Positions 1 to 11,309 of a stretch of DNA of 64,000 bases are shown here, piece after piece; the stretch's first letter is position 1, and every line of letters starts with the position of its first letter. The notes under the pieces were generated by a model. It made no database searches. It had not been told where the DNA came from and saw only the letters and a program-made list of their open reading frames with translations. This stretch comes from Herbaspirillum sp. (GTDB lineage Bacteria; Pseudomonadota; Gammaproteobacteria; Burkholderiales; Burkholderiaceae_D). The stretch lies in contig JAQGLY010000067.1 of NCBI GenBank assembly GCA_028292625.1, forward strand, positions 1-64,000, in the 5' to 3' direction. A program made the position numbers and the translations under genes.

Positions 1-1834
<1,834 letters not shown>

Positions 1835-1853
1835 TCAGTAGCAGATCCGGGGA

Positions 1854-2180
1854 TCATAGCAAAAGCAGTTGCAGCGCCGGCTTTTCGCCGTAGTCGTCGT
1901 AACGCTCGTTGATCATCGCCACGCAGAACTGCAATTCATCGAGCAGTTCGGGAAAGCGCTGCCGCACCTGTTCGCTGTGCGACAGCGTGATGGTCAGCAG
2001 TTCGTCGTCCCGCAGCCGGATCGACGACATGCCGTCGTCGTCGCGCAGATAGCTGAGGCAGTCGATCCAGGCGCTCAGGTTGCAGCCGTAGAATTCAGGA
2101 AAGCCGAACGCCTGCCGCGATATCGCATGGAAGGCGTCCCAGTCGGTCAACAAGGCGCCGTCCAGCGTGACTTCGCTCAC
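1854..2180 (-). CDS. Barstar-family (barnase inhibitor-like) protein
   Basis: A 108-residue acidic protein with the barstar core: FPEFYGCNLSAWIDCLSYL near residues 27-45 and a C-terminal LQLLL strand. Barstar itself blocks the RNase barnase. Chromosomal barstar-like proteins without a neighbouring RNase are common in proteobacteria and their target is usually unknown. The start codon overlaps the stop of the exbD gene by four bases (ATGA), so it is probably translated together with exbD/exbB. No barnase-like gene (secreted small RNase) lies next to it. I therefore call only the fold, not an immunity role. Confidence 0.8.
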   Translation of the reverse strand: MSEVTLDGALLTDWDAFHAISRQAFGFPEFYGCNLSAWIDCLSYLRDDDGMSSIRLRDDELLTITLSHSEQVRQRFPELLDELQFCVAMINERYDDYGEKPALQLLLL

Positions 2181-2599
2181 TGCCCGGCCTTGGGCACCGT
2201 GACGAAGCCGATTTTGTTCAGCCCCTGCGCCTGCGCCGCCGCCATCAGGTCGGCCAGTATCTGGTAGCGGGTGTTTTTGTCGGCGCGGATCAGCATGTCC
2301 GGCTGGGGCTTGAGCTGCGCGGCGGCGGCCAGCTTGAGCGGCAGTTCGGCCTCGTTCACCGGCGCGTCGTTCCAGAACAGTTTGCCGGCCGGGTCGACGG
2401 TCACGGTCACCGTTTGCGGCTTTTCCTCGGCCGGCTTGGCCTGCGCGCTGGGCAGGTCGACCTTGATGGCATGGGTAAACAGCGGCGCCGACAGGATGAA
2501 AATCACCAGCAGCACCAGCATCACGTCGACCATCGGCGTGACGTTGATTTCGGCCATGGGCGCGTTGTTCTGCTGATCGTTGAAACCGCCGAAAGACAT
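2177..2599 (-). CDS. exbD: ExbD/TolR-family biopolymer transport protein
   Basis: A 140-residue inner-membrane protein of the proton-driven ExbB-ExbD motor that energises TonB or TolA. A short cytoplasmic N-terminus is followed by one membrane helix (about residues 23-43). The helix carries the conserved aspartate (Asp25 in TPMVDVMLVLLVIFIL) that takes part in proton passage. A periplasmic domain of about 95 residues follows. It lies 4 bp after the ExbB-like gene and overlaps the barstar-like gene by 4 bp. No tonB or tolA lies here, so it could serve either system. A second ExbB/ExbD pair with its own TonB lies at 58,781-60,589. Confidence 0.9.
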   Translation of the reverse strand: MSFGGFNDQQNNAPMAEINVTPMVDVMLVLLVIFILSAPLFTHAIKVDLPSAQAKPAEEKPQTVTVTVDPAGKLFWNDAPVNEAELPLKLAAAAQLKPQPDMLIRADKNTRYQILADLMAAAQAQGLNKIGFVTVPKAGQ

Positions 2600-2603
2600 G
2601 GTC

Positions 2604-3302
2604 TTATCCTTCCGTGCGTGGGATGACGCGGGCGCCGGTGGTCAGATACGCATGCAGGTCGTGGGCGAAACCGTCCAGCTCGGCCAGCGTGATCCGGTTG
2701 ATGCGCACGAACGCGTTATAGGCCAGCACCGACGGGATCGCGACCACCAGCCCCAGCGCGGTCATGATCAGCGCTTCGCCGACCGGGCCGGCCACTTTGT
2801 CGATCTGCACCGTGCCGCTGGCGCCGACCGCTTCCAGCGCATGGTAGATGCCCCAGACGGTGCCGAACAGGCCGATGAACGGCGCGGTGGAGCCGACCGA
2901 CGCGAGCAGGGTCAGACCGTTTTCGAGACGGGAGGAGACGCGGTTGATTTCCTGGCGCAGCGTGCGCGTGATCAGTTCGCCGGGATCGGTGGCGGCGTTG
3001 AGCGACGGGGCATCGCCGCGCTTGCTGGTCTGATTGGCGGCTTCGGCGCTCTGAATGGCCAGCGGTGAATAGACTTCTTCGCTGTCGGCGCGCCGGATCA
3101 CGAAAATGGCGTCGGCCAGCGATGGCGCTTTCCAGAAACCTTCCAGAGCGCCGGCGCTGCGGCGGATCCGGAACGCGCTCCAGGCTTTGGACAGGATGTA
3201 ATACCAGCTGAACAGCGACATCAGCGCCAGCACATAGGCGACGCTATGAGAAATGGCGTCGCCTTGCGCCCAGTATTGGGCAAATCCATTGGTTTCGATC
3301 AT
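2604..3302 (-). CDS. exbB: ExbB/TolQ/MotA-family proton channel protein
   Basis: A 232-residue inner-membrane protein, partner of the ExbD-like product 4 bp downstream. It shows an N-terminal membrane helix (about 18-40, VAYVLALMSLFSWYYIL), a cytoplasmic loop of about 100 residues, and two C-terminal helices. The typical MotA/ExbB segment GSTAPFIGLFGTVWGI is followed by GPVGEALIMTALGLVVAIPSVLAYN. These are the signatures of the pentameric stator that carries protons to move TonB or TolA. The start codon is ATG at 3302. ExbB and TolQ cannot be told apart with certainty here because the third partner is absent. Confidence 0.9.
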   Translation of the reverse strand: MIETNGFAQYWAQGDAISHSVAYVLALMSLFSWYYILSKAWSAFRIRRSAGALEGFWKAPSLADAIFVIRRADSEEVYSPLAIQSAEAANQTSKRGDAPSLNAATDPGELITRTLRQEINRVSSRLENGLTLLASVGSTAPFIGLFGTVWGIYHALEAVGASGTVQIDKVAGPVGEALIMTALGLVVAIPSVLAYNAFVRINRITLAELDGFAHDLHAYLTTGARVIPRTEG

Positions 3303-3369
3303 GGTAAGACGCTCATGGGATGCATATGATGGGACGCATTCTATACCGTAAGCGGATTACGTCGCATGG

Positions 3370-4176
3370 TCAGTTCAGACCGAGCACATCCTGCATATTG
3401 AACAGCCCGGTCTGCTTGTCGCGCAGGAAGCGCGCGGCGCGCAGGCTGCCTTGCGCGTAGGTGGCGCGGCTGGACGACTTGTGCGTGATTTCGATGCGCT
3501 CGCCGATGCCGGCGAACAGCACCGTATGGTCGCCGACGATGTCGCCGCCGCGCACGGCGGCGAAGCCGATCGACGACGGATCGCGTTCTCCGGTGATGCC
3601 TTCGCGCGCATACACCGCGACGTCGTCGAGCTTGCGGCCCAGCGCGTCGGCAATGACTTCGCCCATTTTCAGCGCGGTGCCGGAAGGCGCATCGACTTTA
3701 TGACGGTGGTGGGCTTCGATGATTTCGATATCGTAGCCATGCGAAAAACTCTTCGCGGCCAGTTCCAGCAATTTCATCGTCACGTTCACGCCCACGCTCA
3801 TATTCGGCGCGAACACGATCGCGGTCTTGCGCGCGGCGGCGGCGATGGCGTCCTTGCCGGCCTGATCGAAACCAGTGGTGCCGATCACCATTTTGATGCC
3901 GTGTTCGGCGCAATACGCCAGGTGGGCCAGCGTGGCCTCCGGGCGGGTAAAGTCGATCAGCACGTCGCTGCCGCTCAGCCCGTCGGACAGAGCCGAGGCG
4001 ATCGTCACATTCGACGGCGTGCCGAGGAAGGCGGCGGCGTCGGCGCCGATGCCGGGCGCGCCGGCGCGATCCAGCGCGCCGCTGAGGACGGCGTCGTCGC
4101 TCGCTTGTATGGTTTCGACCAGCATGCGGCCCATGCGGCCGGACGCGCCGGCGACTGCGATTTTGATTCGGTTCAT
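3370..4176 (-). CDS. dapB: 4-hydroxy-tetrahydrodipicolinate reductase
   Basis: NAD(P)H-dependent reductase of the diaminopimelate branch of lysine and cell-wall biosynthesis. The 268 residues match the family length. The N-terminal dinucleotide motif is [12 protein letters not shown] (residues 8-19). GTTGF (99-103) and [10 protein letters not shown] (123-132) follow. The active-site segment [20 protein letters not shown] (154-173) places His156 and Lys160 where the E. coli enzyme has its catalytic His and Lys. It sits between bamE and exbB on the same strand, with 23 bp to bamE. Confidence 0.97.
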   Translation of the reverse strand: MNRIKIAVAGASGRMGRMLVETIQASDDAVLSGALDRAGAPGIGADAAAFLGTPSNVTIASALSDGLSGSDVLIDFTRPEATLAHLAYCAEHGIKMVIGTTGFDQAGKDAIAAAARKTAIVFAPNMSVGVNVTMKLLELAAKSFSHGYDIEIIEAHHRHKVDAPSGTALKMGEVIADALGRKLDDVAVYAREGITGERDPSSIGFAAVRGGDIVGDHTVLFAGIGERIEITHKSSSRATYAQGSLRAARFLRDKQTGLFNMQDVLGLN

Positions 4177-4199
4177 GGCGTTACAAGTAAGTGTTGCGA

Positions 4200-4811
4200 T
4201 TATCTCTTGCCCTTGCGGCCGGACGGCGCTGGCGATGATGGACTCTCCGGAAGGTCCGGATGACTGCCGGCGATCAGCCCCAGGTATTCGCTTTCGGTCG
4301 GCAGGTTGCCGCCTTCCCAGCGGGTCAGGCTGTCGCCGTTGAAAAAGACCGTCACTCGGCTGGCGATCATCTGGCCGTTGCCTTTATGCAGACGGAAATC
4401 GTAATCCCAGCGATCGGAATGGAATATGTCGGTCAATTGCGGCGTGCCCAGCACGAAGCGCACCTGGCTGCGCGTCATGCCTTCTTTCAATTGCGCCAAC
4501 ATTTCCGCAGACACGAAGTTGCCCTGCTGGATATCGATTTTATAAGGGGAAAGGAAGCTCAGGAAAGGCTTGGCGGTGGCTTGCACCCCCTTGTTCGCAT
4601 CGGTCACCGCATTGGCGCTGCCGACGGCGACCGGTTGCGCTGCGGCGTCGGCCGTGGCGGATGGGTCCGCCGGTTTGGCCGCGGTCGGGGTAGCCGGCGC
4701 ACCGTCGTCGATCAATGGATTTTTGCTTGCGCATCCGGCCAGCGCGGCGGCGGCAATCAGGCAAAAAGCCAGTGCGGAAGTGCGATAATGGAAAACGAGC
4801 TGCGTGCGCAT
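4200..4811 (-). CDS. bamE: Outer-membrane assembly lipoprotein BamE (SmpA/OmlA)
   Basis: A lipoprotein subunit of the BAM complex that folds barrel proteins into the outer membrane. The signal peptide ends in the lipobox LAGC, with Cys27 as the lipidated residue. After a low-complexity Ala/Pro/Asp linker (about 30-75), the SmpA/OmlA domain is visible: [36 protein letters not shown], and DRWDYDFR. At 203 residues it is longer than the E. coli protein (113) because of the linker and a basic Pro/Ser-rich tail. It is divergent from fur, the usual arrangement in betaproteobacteria. Confidence 0.93.
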   Translation of the reverse strand: MRTQLVFHYRTSALAFCLIAAAALAGCASKNPLIDDGAPATPTAAKPADPSATADAAAQPVAVGSANAVTDANKGVQATAKPFLSFLSPYKIDIQQGNFVSAEMLAQLKEGMTRSQVRFVLGTPQLTDIFHSDRWDYDFRLHKGNGQMIASRVTVFFNGDSLTRWEGGNLPTESEYLGLIAGSHPDLPESPSSPAPSGRKGKR

Positions 4812-4826
4812 AAGGATCTCAATTGA

Positions 4827-4856
4827 TTGAGCAATTGTGCTAAAACGCTATATCAT
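4827..4856 (+). promoter_or_regulatory. Candidate sigma-70 promoter of fur
   Basis: In the 88-bp gap between divergent bamE and fur, TTGAGC (4827-4832) is followed after 18 bp by TATCAT (4851-4856); TATATC at 4849 would give 16 bp spacing. The predicted start lies about 40 bp before the fur ATG. It is read by eye only. The region is AT-richer than its surroundings and must also hold the bamE promoter on the other strand. Confidence 0.45.
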
Positions 4857-4899
4857 AAAGCAGTTATCCCGCTTGTGACCAAATGATTGCGACACCACC

Positions 4900-5340
4900 A
4901 TGCCTAACAACCCCTCCGAATTAAAAGCCAGCGGACTGAAAGCCACGCTGCCGCGACTGAAAATTCTTGAAATTTTCCAGAATTCCGAGGTGCGTCATCT
5001 GAGCGCCGAGGACGTATACAAGATCTTAATCGCCGACAACATGGATGTCGGTCTGGCAACGGTGTACCGGGTGCTGATGCAATTCGAACAAGCCGGATTG
5101 CTGCACCGCAATCATTTCGAGACCGGCAAGGCGGTGTTCGAACTGAACGAAGGCACCCATCACGATCACCTGGTCTGTCTGGGTTGCGGCAAGGTCGAAG
5201 AGTTTTTCGACAGCGAAATCGAAGAGCGTCAGAAAAAAATCGCCCAGGAGCGCGGTTTTACCATTGTCGAGCATGCATTGGCGCTGTACGGGCATTGCCA
5301 GGATTGCCTGAAAAAAACCGGCCATAAGCGTTCCGAATAG
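4900..5340 (+). CDS. fur: Ferric uptake regulator Fur
   Basis: A dimeric metal-dependent repressor of iron-uptake genes. Of 146 residues, the N-terminal winged helix covers about 1-85 ([31 protein letters not shown]). The metal-binding part has [18 protein letters not shown], which gives the HHDH cluster and the first CxxC, and HCQDC near the C-terminus gives the second. Start ATG at 4900. It is divergent from bamE and convergent with hrcA. Identity is clear from the ordered motifs. Confidence 0.97.
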   Translation: MPNNPSELKASGLKATLPRLKILEIFQNSEVRHLSAEDVYKILIADNMDVGLATVYRVLMQFEQAGLLHRNHFETGKAVFELNEGTHHDHLVCLGCGKVEEFFDSEIEERQKKIAQERGFTIVEHALALYGHCQDCLKKTGHKRSE

Positions 5341-5378
5341 TTTCCCGGCGACGCCGGAAGACCTGCGCGGGCGCCGAT

Positions 5379-6410
5379 TTAATGATTATTGGCCAGCGCG
5401 TTCGACAGCAGTTTCGCCGTAATGTCCACAATCGGAATTACCCGCTCGTAAGCCATCCGCGTCGGACCGATCACCCCCAGCGTACCGACCACTTTGCCGC
5501 CCTGCTGATACGGCGCGGTGACGATGCTCATTTCTTCCATCGGCACCAGTTGCGATTCGCCGCCGATGTAGATCTGCACGCCGGTGGCCTTGCCTGAAAT
5601 ATCCAGCAACTGCATCAGCCCGGTCTTCTGCTCGAACATGTCGAACAGCTTGCGCAGCGAACTCATGTTCGACGACAGGTCGGTCACGCTGAGCAGATTG
5701 CGTTCGCCGGAAATCACCATGGTTTCGCTGTCGTCGCTCATCGCATCGCTGCCGGTTTCGACCGCGGCCTGCATCAGCCGCGTCATGTCGTCCTGCAGTT
5801 CGCGCAACTCTTTTTGCAGCCGCGTGCGCACATGTTCCAGGCTCAGGCCGCCGTAATGCAGATTGATGTAATTGGCCGACCGCACGAGTTGCGCCGGCGT
5901 GTAATCGACGTCGGTTATCAACAGCCGGTTCTGCACGTCGCCGTTGGGACTGACGATGACCAGCAGGATGCGCTTTTCGGACAGGCGCAGAAATTCGATC
6001 TGCTGGAATACCGATTCCTTGCGCGGCGTCAAGACCACGCCGGCAAATTGCGACAGGGAAGACAATACCTGGGCCGCATTGGTGATGATTTTTTGCGACG
6101 AATTCTGAAAATTGTTGCCCTGTTTCTGCATCCGCGCCACCACGGCGTTTTCATCGATGGCATCCACCGTCAGCAGGGTATCGACGAAAATACGATAGCC
6201 GCGCGGCGTCGGCACCCGGCCGGCCGAGGTGTGCGGACTGGCCACGAAACCCATCTCCTCCAGATCGGCCATCACATTGCGGATCGTGGCCGGCGACAGT
6301 TCCAGGCCGGATATCTTGGACAATGCGCGCGAACCGACCGGCTGGCCATCCGCAATATAGCGTTCGACCAGGGCTTTCAAGAGCGTTTGTGCGCGGGAAT
6401 CTAGTTGCAT
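5379..6410 (-). CDS. hrcA: Heat-inducible transcription repressor HrcA
   Basis: Repressor of heat-shock chaperone operons through CIRCE elements. The chosen start [19 protein letters not shown] gives 343 residues, the family length. An in-frame ATG at 6446 would add 12 residues, and neither start has a strong ribosome-binding site. The N-terminal winged helix includes [34 protein letters not shown]. The central GAF-like and insertion regions follow, ending in [27 protein letters not shown]. No CIRCE element was noticed in this window, so the targets are elsewhere. Confidence 0.95.
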   Translation of the reverse strand: MQLDSRAQTLLKALVERYIADGQPVGSRALSKISGLELSPATIRNVMADLEEMGFVASPHTSAGRVPTPRGYRIFVDTLLTVDAIDENAVVARMQKQGNNFQNSSQKIITNAAQVLSSLSQFAGVVLTPRKESVFQQIEFLRLSEKRILLVIVSPNGDVQNRLLITDVDYTPAQLVRSANYINLHYGGLSLEHVRTRLQKELRELQDDMTRLMQAAVETGSDAMSDDSETMVISGERNLLSVTDLSSNMSSLRKLFDMFEQKTGLMQLLDISGKATGVQIYIGGESQLVPMEEMSIVTAPYQQGGKVVGTLGVIGPTRMAYERVIPIVDITAKLLSNALANNH

Positions 6411-6487
6411 GTCAGGCTGGCGCGGTCGGCTTGGTTGGGCAGTCATGAAAGGGATGGCGATGTCGGTACTGATGAAATGCGTTCCTA

Positions 6488-7255
6488 TTATGCACCTTGC
6501 GCCGCGCGGCCGGCATCCGCGATCAGCCATGTTTCCAATTCGTCCAGCGTGACGCATACCGCATCCGGGCGTATGTGCGCCGGCAAGGCGCGGTCGAAAC
6601 GGTTGATCCAGACCGTGCGCAGGCCGGCCTGTTGCGCGCCGAGCACGTCCAGCGCCGGATCGTCGCCGACGTATACCGCTTCGGCCGGCGCCACCTGCAG
6701 CAGGGCGCAGGCATGCATGAAAATGCCCGGGTCCGGCTTAGCGCTGCCGAATTCGCGCGCGGAAATTGACATCCGGAAATGATCGGCCATGCCAATCGCC
6801 GCCAGATCCGCGGCGCCGTTGGAAATCGAGCCGAGCAGGACCTTGTCGCGCAGCCGGGTCAGCGCCGGCAGCACGTCGTCGAACGGCGTGACGCGGTTGC
6901 GGGCGGCATTGAACAGCGCCATGCCGACCGCGACCTTGGCCGGATCTTCGCCGCAGGCTTCGAAGGCTTCCGCCAGCACCGCGGTGCGCAGCCCGATCAT
7001 GTCGAAGCGGTAGCGCTGCTCGGCCGCCAGCAACTCGGTGCGGCGGGTGCGCAGGCTGTCCACGGTATGGGCGGCGGCCACCGACGGCGCATGCTGCTGC
7101 AGCCATTCATAGAGCAGTTCTTCGGCCGCGGTCAGCACCGGGACGATCGGCCACAGCGTATCGTCCAGATCGAACAGCACCGCCCGAATCGGGGCGGCGG
7201 AGATGGATTCGATGGCGCACGGCGGCGCCGGACGGTCGGTTTTCATATTCATCAC
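6488..7255 (-). CDS. HAD-superfamily hydrolase (subfamily IA)
   Basis: A 255-residue phosphatase-like protein of unknown substrate. The four HAD motifs are present in order: [10 protein letters not shown] (motif I, nucleophile Asp), [11 protein letters not shown] (motif II), [15 protein letters not shown] (motif III lysine), and [14 protein letters not shown] (motif IV). The inserted cap is small and helical. Start candidates are GTG at 7255 and ATG at 7252 or 7246. It lies between hrcA and divergent nadK, where Burkholderiales usually carry such a gene. The specific substrate cannot be read from the sequence. Confidence 0.88.
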   Translation of the reverse strand: MMNMKTDRPAPPCAIESISAAPIRAVLFDLDDTLWPIVPVLTAAEELLYEWLQQHAPSVAAAHTVDSLRTRRTELLAAEQRYRFDMIGLRTAVLAEAFEACGEDPAKVAVGMALFNAARNRVTPFDDVLPALTRLRDKVLLGSISNGAADLAAIGMADHFRMSISAREFGSAKPDPGIFMHACALLQVAPAEAVYVGDDPALDVLGAQQAGLRTVWINRFDRALPAHIRPDAVCVTLDELETWLIADAGRAAQGA

Positions 7256-7309
7256 ATCAATTGCGAGAGCATTTGTTCGTAGAACGCAAATTATGGTCTA
7301 ATCGGCGGC

Positions 7310-8221
7310 ATGCTGCCCATTAAATCTCCTATCGTCCCGTTCGCGCCCAAAACGATTGCCATTATAGGCAAACATTTTGCAACGGGCATCGCCCAGGCCC
7401 TGTCCGACCTTGCGGACTTTCTGGGAAGCTGCGGGCTGGTCGTCGTGTTCGAGACCGAGACCGCTGAAAACATCGCGCTCACAGGCTATGAGCGGATGAC
7501 GCCCGAGCAGATCGGACAGCATGCCGATGCCGTGGTGGTGGTCGGCGGCGACGGCACCATGCTCGGCATCGCCCGGCAGTTGGCGCCGTACAACGTGCCG
7601 CTGATCGGGATCAACCAGGGGCGGGTCGGCTTCATGACCGATATCTCGCTGGATCGCATGATCCCGACGCTGACCGAGATGCTCAACGGAAAGATGGAAA
7701 CCGAATCGCGCGCATTGCTGGAAGCGACCGTGCTGCGCGCCGGCGAAAAGATCTTTTGCGCGCTGGCCTTGAACGATGTGGTGGTGTCGCGCGGCGCGCG
7801 TTCCGGCATGGTCGAGCTGAAAGTCCATGTCGACGGCCGTTTCATGTACAACCAGCGTTCGGACGGCCTGATCGTCGCCACCCCGACCGGCTCGACCGCG
7901 TATGCGCTGTCCTCAGGCGGCCCGATCCTGCACCCCGGACTGAGCGGCATCGTGCTGGTGCCGATTGCGCCGCATGCGCTGTCGAACCGTCCGATTGCGG
8001 TCTGCGACTCCAGCGAAATCGTGATCGAGGTGGTCAGCGACCGCGACGCCAGCGCCAATTTCGACATGCAATCGCTGACCAGCCTGGTCTATGGCGATCG
8101 CATCACGATTGCGCGCTCGCGCCACACCATCACCTTCCTGCATCCGGAAGGCTGGAGCTATTACGACACCTTGCGCAAGAAACTCCATTGGAACGAATAT
8201 CCGACCCCCGAGGGACGTTAG
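7310..8221 (+). CDS. nadK: NAD kinase
   Basis: Phosphorylates NAD to NADP in the cytoplasm. The 303 residues match the family. The GGDGT motif (residues 79-83) lies in [15 protein letters not shown] and is followed by [11 protein letters not shown]. The nucleotide-binding segment [20 protein letters not shown] and the C-terminal [15 protein letters not shown] strand are also present. It is the first gene of a rightward run nadK-recN-hemH; 54 bp separate it from the divergent HAD gene. Confidence 0.96.
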   Translation: MLPIKSPIVPFAPKTIAIIGKHFATGIAQALSDLADFLGSCGLVVVFETETAENIALTGYERMTPEQIGQHADAVVVVGGDGTMLGIARQLAPYNVPLIGINQGRVGFMTDISLDRMIPTLTEMLNGKMETESRALLEATVLRAGEKIFCALALNDVVVSRGARSGMVELKVHVDGRFMYNQRSDGLIVATPTGSTAYALSSGGPILHPGLSGIVLVPIAPHALSNRPIAVCDSSEIVIEVVSDRDASANFDMQSLTSLVYGDRITIARSRHTITFLHPEGWSYYDTLRKKLHWNEYPTPEGR

Positions 8222-8268
8222 GACCCGTTCGCACTCCTAAATCAACTATTAACAGGCCCTAGAAGACC

Positions 8269-9918
8269 ATGTTGCGCACACTGTCGATTCGCGATTTTGT
8301 CATTGTCGAAGCCATCGAGCTGGAATTCGGGCCGGGATTTTCGGTATTGACCGGCGAAACCGGGGCCGGCAAATCGATTCTGATCGATGCGCTGACGCTG
8401 GCGCTGGGTGGCCGCGGCGACGCCAGCGTGGTGCGCGAAGGGGCGGCCAAAGCCGATATCAGCGCGGAATTCACGGTCGATACGCCGGATGCGCTGGCCT
8501 GGCTGGCCGCCAATGAATACGGCGGCGAGGACGGCGGCGTGCTGTTGCGGCGCGTCATCGATAACGCCGGCCGTTCCAAGGCCTTCGTCAACGGTATCGC
8601 CGCGACGGCGGGGCAATTGCGCGAACTGGGCGAACTGCTGGTCGACATCCACGGCCAGCACGCACATCAATCCCTGCTCAAAGGTGACGCGCAACGCCGT
8701 CTGCTGGACGCTCAGGCCGGTCTGACGGCGGAGGCGGCCGCGCTGGCGCAATTGCACAAGAACTGGCGCGCGCTGATGAAGCAGCGCATCGAATTCGAAA
8801 CCGACGCCAAAAACGTGCTGCAGGAGCGCGAACGGCTGGAATGGCAGGTCGGAGAACTGGAAAAGCTGGCCGTCAAGCCGGGCGAATGGGACGACATCGG
8901 CAACGAACACAGTCGCCTGTCGCATGCGGCGGCGCTGATCGAAGGCGCACAGGAAGCGTTGACGACGCTGTCCGAATCCGATACGCCGATGTTGTCGCAA
9001 CTGTCCTCGCTGACGCTGAAACTGGACAAATTGAGCGATGTCGACGCCGATCTGAAAGCGGTGTGCGAATTGCTGGAGCCGGCGCGCATCCAGATGCAGG
9101 AAGCGGTGTATGCGCTCAACGATTATCTGAGCGGCATGGAACTGGATCCGGCGCGGCTGCAGACAGTGGAAAGCCGGCTCGAAGCGATCCATTCCACCGC
9201 GCGCAAGTTCCATGTCGACCCGGACGCGCTGCCGCAGATGTACATCGCGTTGTCCGAGCAATTGCAGCAACTGGCCGACGCCAGCGATGTGGACGCCTTG
9301 CGCGTCAATGAAGAAAAAGCGCATGCCGCCTATATGCGCGCCGCGCAGAAGCTGTCCGGCGGGCGCGCCAAGGCCGCCGTGGCGCTGGGACAGGCGGTGA
9401 CCGCGGCGATGCAGGATTTGAGCATGTCCGGCGGCCGTTTCGAGATCGCGCTGCTGCCGGTCGAAGCGGCGGCATACGGCGTCGAGCAGGTGGAATTTCT
9501 GGTGGCCGGCCATGCCGGCGTCGCGCCGCGTCCGCTGGCCAAGGTCGCGTCCGGCGGCGAACTGGCGCGCATCGCGCTGGCCATTTCGGTGATTGCCTCC
9601 AGCGCCACGGCGACGCCGACGCTGATTTTCGATGAAGTCGACAGCGGCATCGGCGGCGGCGTGGCCGAAGTGGTCGGACGCCTGCTGAAACGGCTGGGGC
9701 AGGGCCGCCAGGTATTGTGCGTGACGCATTTGCCGCAAGTCGCCAGTCAGGCCACTCAGCATTACCAGGTCAGCAAACTTCAAGCCGACGGCAAGACCGT
9801 TTCGCAAATCGGCATGCTGGACGCCAAGGCCAGAGTCGAGGAAATCGCGCGCATGCTGGGCGGACTCGACATTACGCCGATCACGCGCAAGCATGCGCGG
9901 GAATTGCTGGCGCTTTAG
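8269..9918 (+). CDS. recN: DNA repair protein RecN
   Basis: An SMC-like ATPase that acts in double-strand-break repair. The 549 residues are close to the 553 of the E. coli protein. Walker A is GETGAGKS (residues 29-36). The middle (about 160-380) is helical and coiled-coil-like. The ABC signature KVASGGELARIALAISV and Walker B TLIFDEVDSGIGGG lie in the last quarter, followed by CVTHLPQVASQATQHYQV. Its position after nadK is typical. In E. coli recN is LexA-controlled; I did not see a clear LexA box in the 47-bp gap. Confidence 0.96.
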   Translation: MLRTLSIRDFVIVEAIELEFGPGFSVLTGETGAGKSILIDALTLALGGRGDASVVREGAAKADISAEFTVDTPDALAWLAANEYGGEDGGVLLRRVIDNAGRSKAFVNGIAATAGQLRELGELLVDIHGQHAHQSLLKGDAQRRLLDAQAGLTAEAAALAQLHKNWRALMKQRIEFETDAKNVLQERERLEWQVGELEKLAVKPGEWDDIGNEHSRLSHAAALIEGAQEALTTLSESDTPMLSQLSSLTLKLDKLSDVDADLKAVCELLEPARIQMQEAVYALNDYLSGMELDPARLQTVESRLEAIHSTARKFHVDPDALPQMYIALSEQLQQLADASDVDALRVNEEKAHAAYMRAAQKLSGGRAKAAVALGQAVTAAMQDLSMSGGRFEIALLPVEAAAYGVEQVEFLVAGHAGVAPRPLAKVASGGELARIALAISVIASSATATPTLIFDEVDSGIGGGVAEVVGRLLKRLGQGRQVLCVTHLPQVASQATQHYQVSKLQADGKTVSQIGMLDAKARVEEIARMLGGLDITPITRKHARELLAL

Positions 9919-9974
9919 GGGCGTCTTGCCCTAATTTGCCGCAGTTTTTTTAGTTTTACCGGAACCCATCCCCA

Positions 9975-11081
9975 ATGCCTTTTCGTAAAGAACCTTCCCA
10001 TACTCACGGCGCGTCCGGCAAAACCGCGGTGCTGCTGGTCAATCTCGGCACGCCCGATGCGCCCACCACCGGCGCGGTGCGGCGCTATCTGCGGCAATTC
10101 CTGTCGGACCCGCGGGTGGTCGAGATTCCACGCGCGCTCTGGTGGGGTATTTTGAACGGCATCATTCTGCCGTTCCGTTCTTCCCGCTCGGCGGCGAAAT
10201 ACGCATCGATCTGGTGCGCCGAAGGATCGCCGCTGCGGATGCATACCGAACGGCAAACCGCCGCGCTGCGCCACCAATTACAGGAGCGCGGGCATCAGGT
10301 GCTGGTCGCGCATGCGATGCGCTACGGCCAGCCGGCGATCGCGGACGTGCTGCAGCAATTGAAGCAGGAAGGCTGCGACCGCGTGCTGGTGGTGCCCGCG
10401 TATCCGCAGTATTCGGGCACCACGACCGCATCGATTTTCGATGCGGTGTTCGAGCATTTTTCGACGGTGCGCAATGTGCCGGAATTGCGCTTCATCCGCA
10501 ATTATCACGATCACGAAGGCTATATCCAGGCATTGAAGAAATCGGTGCTGGCGTATTGGGAAATGAACGGCATGCCCGACAAGCTGGTGATGAGTTTTCA
10601 CGGCGTACCGAAAAGAACCCTGATGCTGGGCGATCCGTATCACTGCGAGTGCCGCAAGACGGCGCGGCTGCTGGCGCAGCAACTGGGGCTCGACGAAAAC
10701 CAGTATGCGGTGACTTTTCAGTCGCGCTTCGGCAAGGCGGAATGGCTGCAGCCGTATACCGCGCCGACGCTGGTGGCGCTGGCCGGGCGGGGCGTCGGCC
10801 GGGTCGATGTGATGTGTCCGGGGTTTGTCAGCGACTGCCTCGAGACGCTGGAAGAAATCGCGATGGAAGCAAAGCACGATTTTCTGCGGGCGGGTGGCAA
10901 GGAATTTCATTTCATTCCCTGTCTGAACGACTCGGCCGACTGGATCGTCGGCTTGCGCGATATTGTCGAGCAGCACATGATCGGCTGGCCAACGCGGATG
11001 AGCGCGGGCGACAAAGAGCGGGAGATGCGGGAGGCGGCGATGTCGGCGGAGGAGGCGGTTAAGCTGGGGGCTGAGCGGTGA
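9975..11081 (+). CDS. hemH: Ferrochelatase
   Basis: Inserts Fe2+ into protoporphyrin IX, the last step of protoheme synthesis. At 368 residues it is slightly longer than the E. coli enzyme (320). Diagnostic segments are VLLVNLGTPDAPT near the start, AMRYGQPAI, VVPAYPQYSGTTTASIFD and the active-site SFHGVPKRTLMLGDPYHCEC with its conserved histidine. CPGFVSDCLETLEEIAMEA follows near the C-terminus. It follows recN by 56 bp on the same strand and converges on prmC across a long inverted repeat. Confidence 0.96.
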   Translation: MPFRKEPSHTHGASGKTAVLLVNLGTPDAPTTGAVRRYLRQFLSDPRVVEIPRALWWGILNGIILPFRSSRSAAKYASIWCAEGSPLRMHTERQTAALRHQLQERGHQVLVAHAMRYGQPAIADVLQQLKQEGCDRVLVVPAYPQYSGTTTASIFDAVFEHFSTVRNVPELRFIRNYHDHEGYIQALKKSVLAYWEMNGMPDKLVMSFHGVPKRTLMLGDPYHCECRKTARLLAQQLGLDENQYAVTFQSRFGKAEWLQPYTAPTLVALAGRGVGRVDVMCPGFVSDCLETLEEIAMEAKHDFLRAGGKEFHFIPCLNDSADWIVGLRDIVEQHMIGWPTRMSAGDKEREMREAAMSAEEAVKLGAER

Positions 11082-11105
11082 GGCCGGTTCTCTGAAATTT
11101 TGCCG

Positions 11106-11271
11106 TCTGCGGTGGCCCTTCGATACGGTCTCCGATCTACTCAGGACGAACGGTTTTTGTTAAAGGTCTTACCAAACCCCATTTTCCTGCGTAACGGTTT
11201 TGTTTAAAGTTTCACAAAACCCCGTTCGTCCTGAGGAGTTGCGCAGCAACGTATCGAAGGGCCGCCGCAGC
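11106..11271. repeat. Long intergenic inverted repeat, copy 1 of 3
   Basis: Left arm 11106-11153 and right arm 11222-11271 form an imperfect inverted repeat. The outer 20 bases of each arm (reading CTGCGGYGGCCCTTCGATAC) differ at only one position, and the inner ends read ACTCAGGACGAACGG and its complement. The loop of about 65 bp contains TTTTTGTTAAA and a near-matching second TTTTGTTTAAA. It fills the gap between convergent hemH and prmC, so it could end transcription from both sides. Related copies lie at 24,130 and 49,947. Confidence 0.85.
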
Positions 11272-11309
11272 CGGCAAATTTTAAAGAATACGTAGTGGGA
11301 CCAAGCTCA

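Noticed and set aside
1854-2180. Toxin-antitoxin or immunity module
   Set aside because: No barnase-like or other toxin gene is adjacent to the barstar-like gene.
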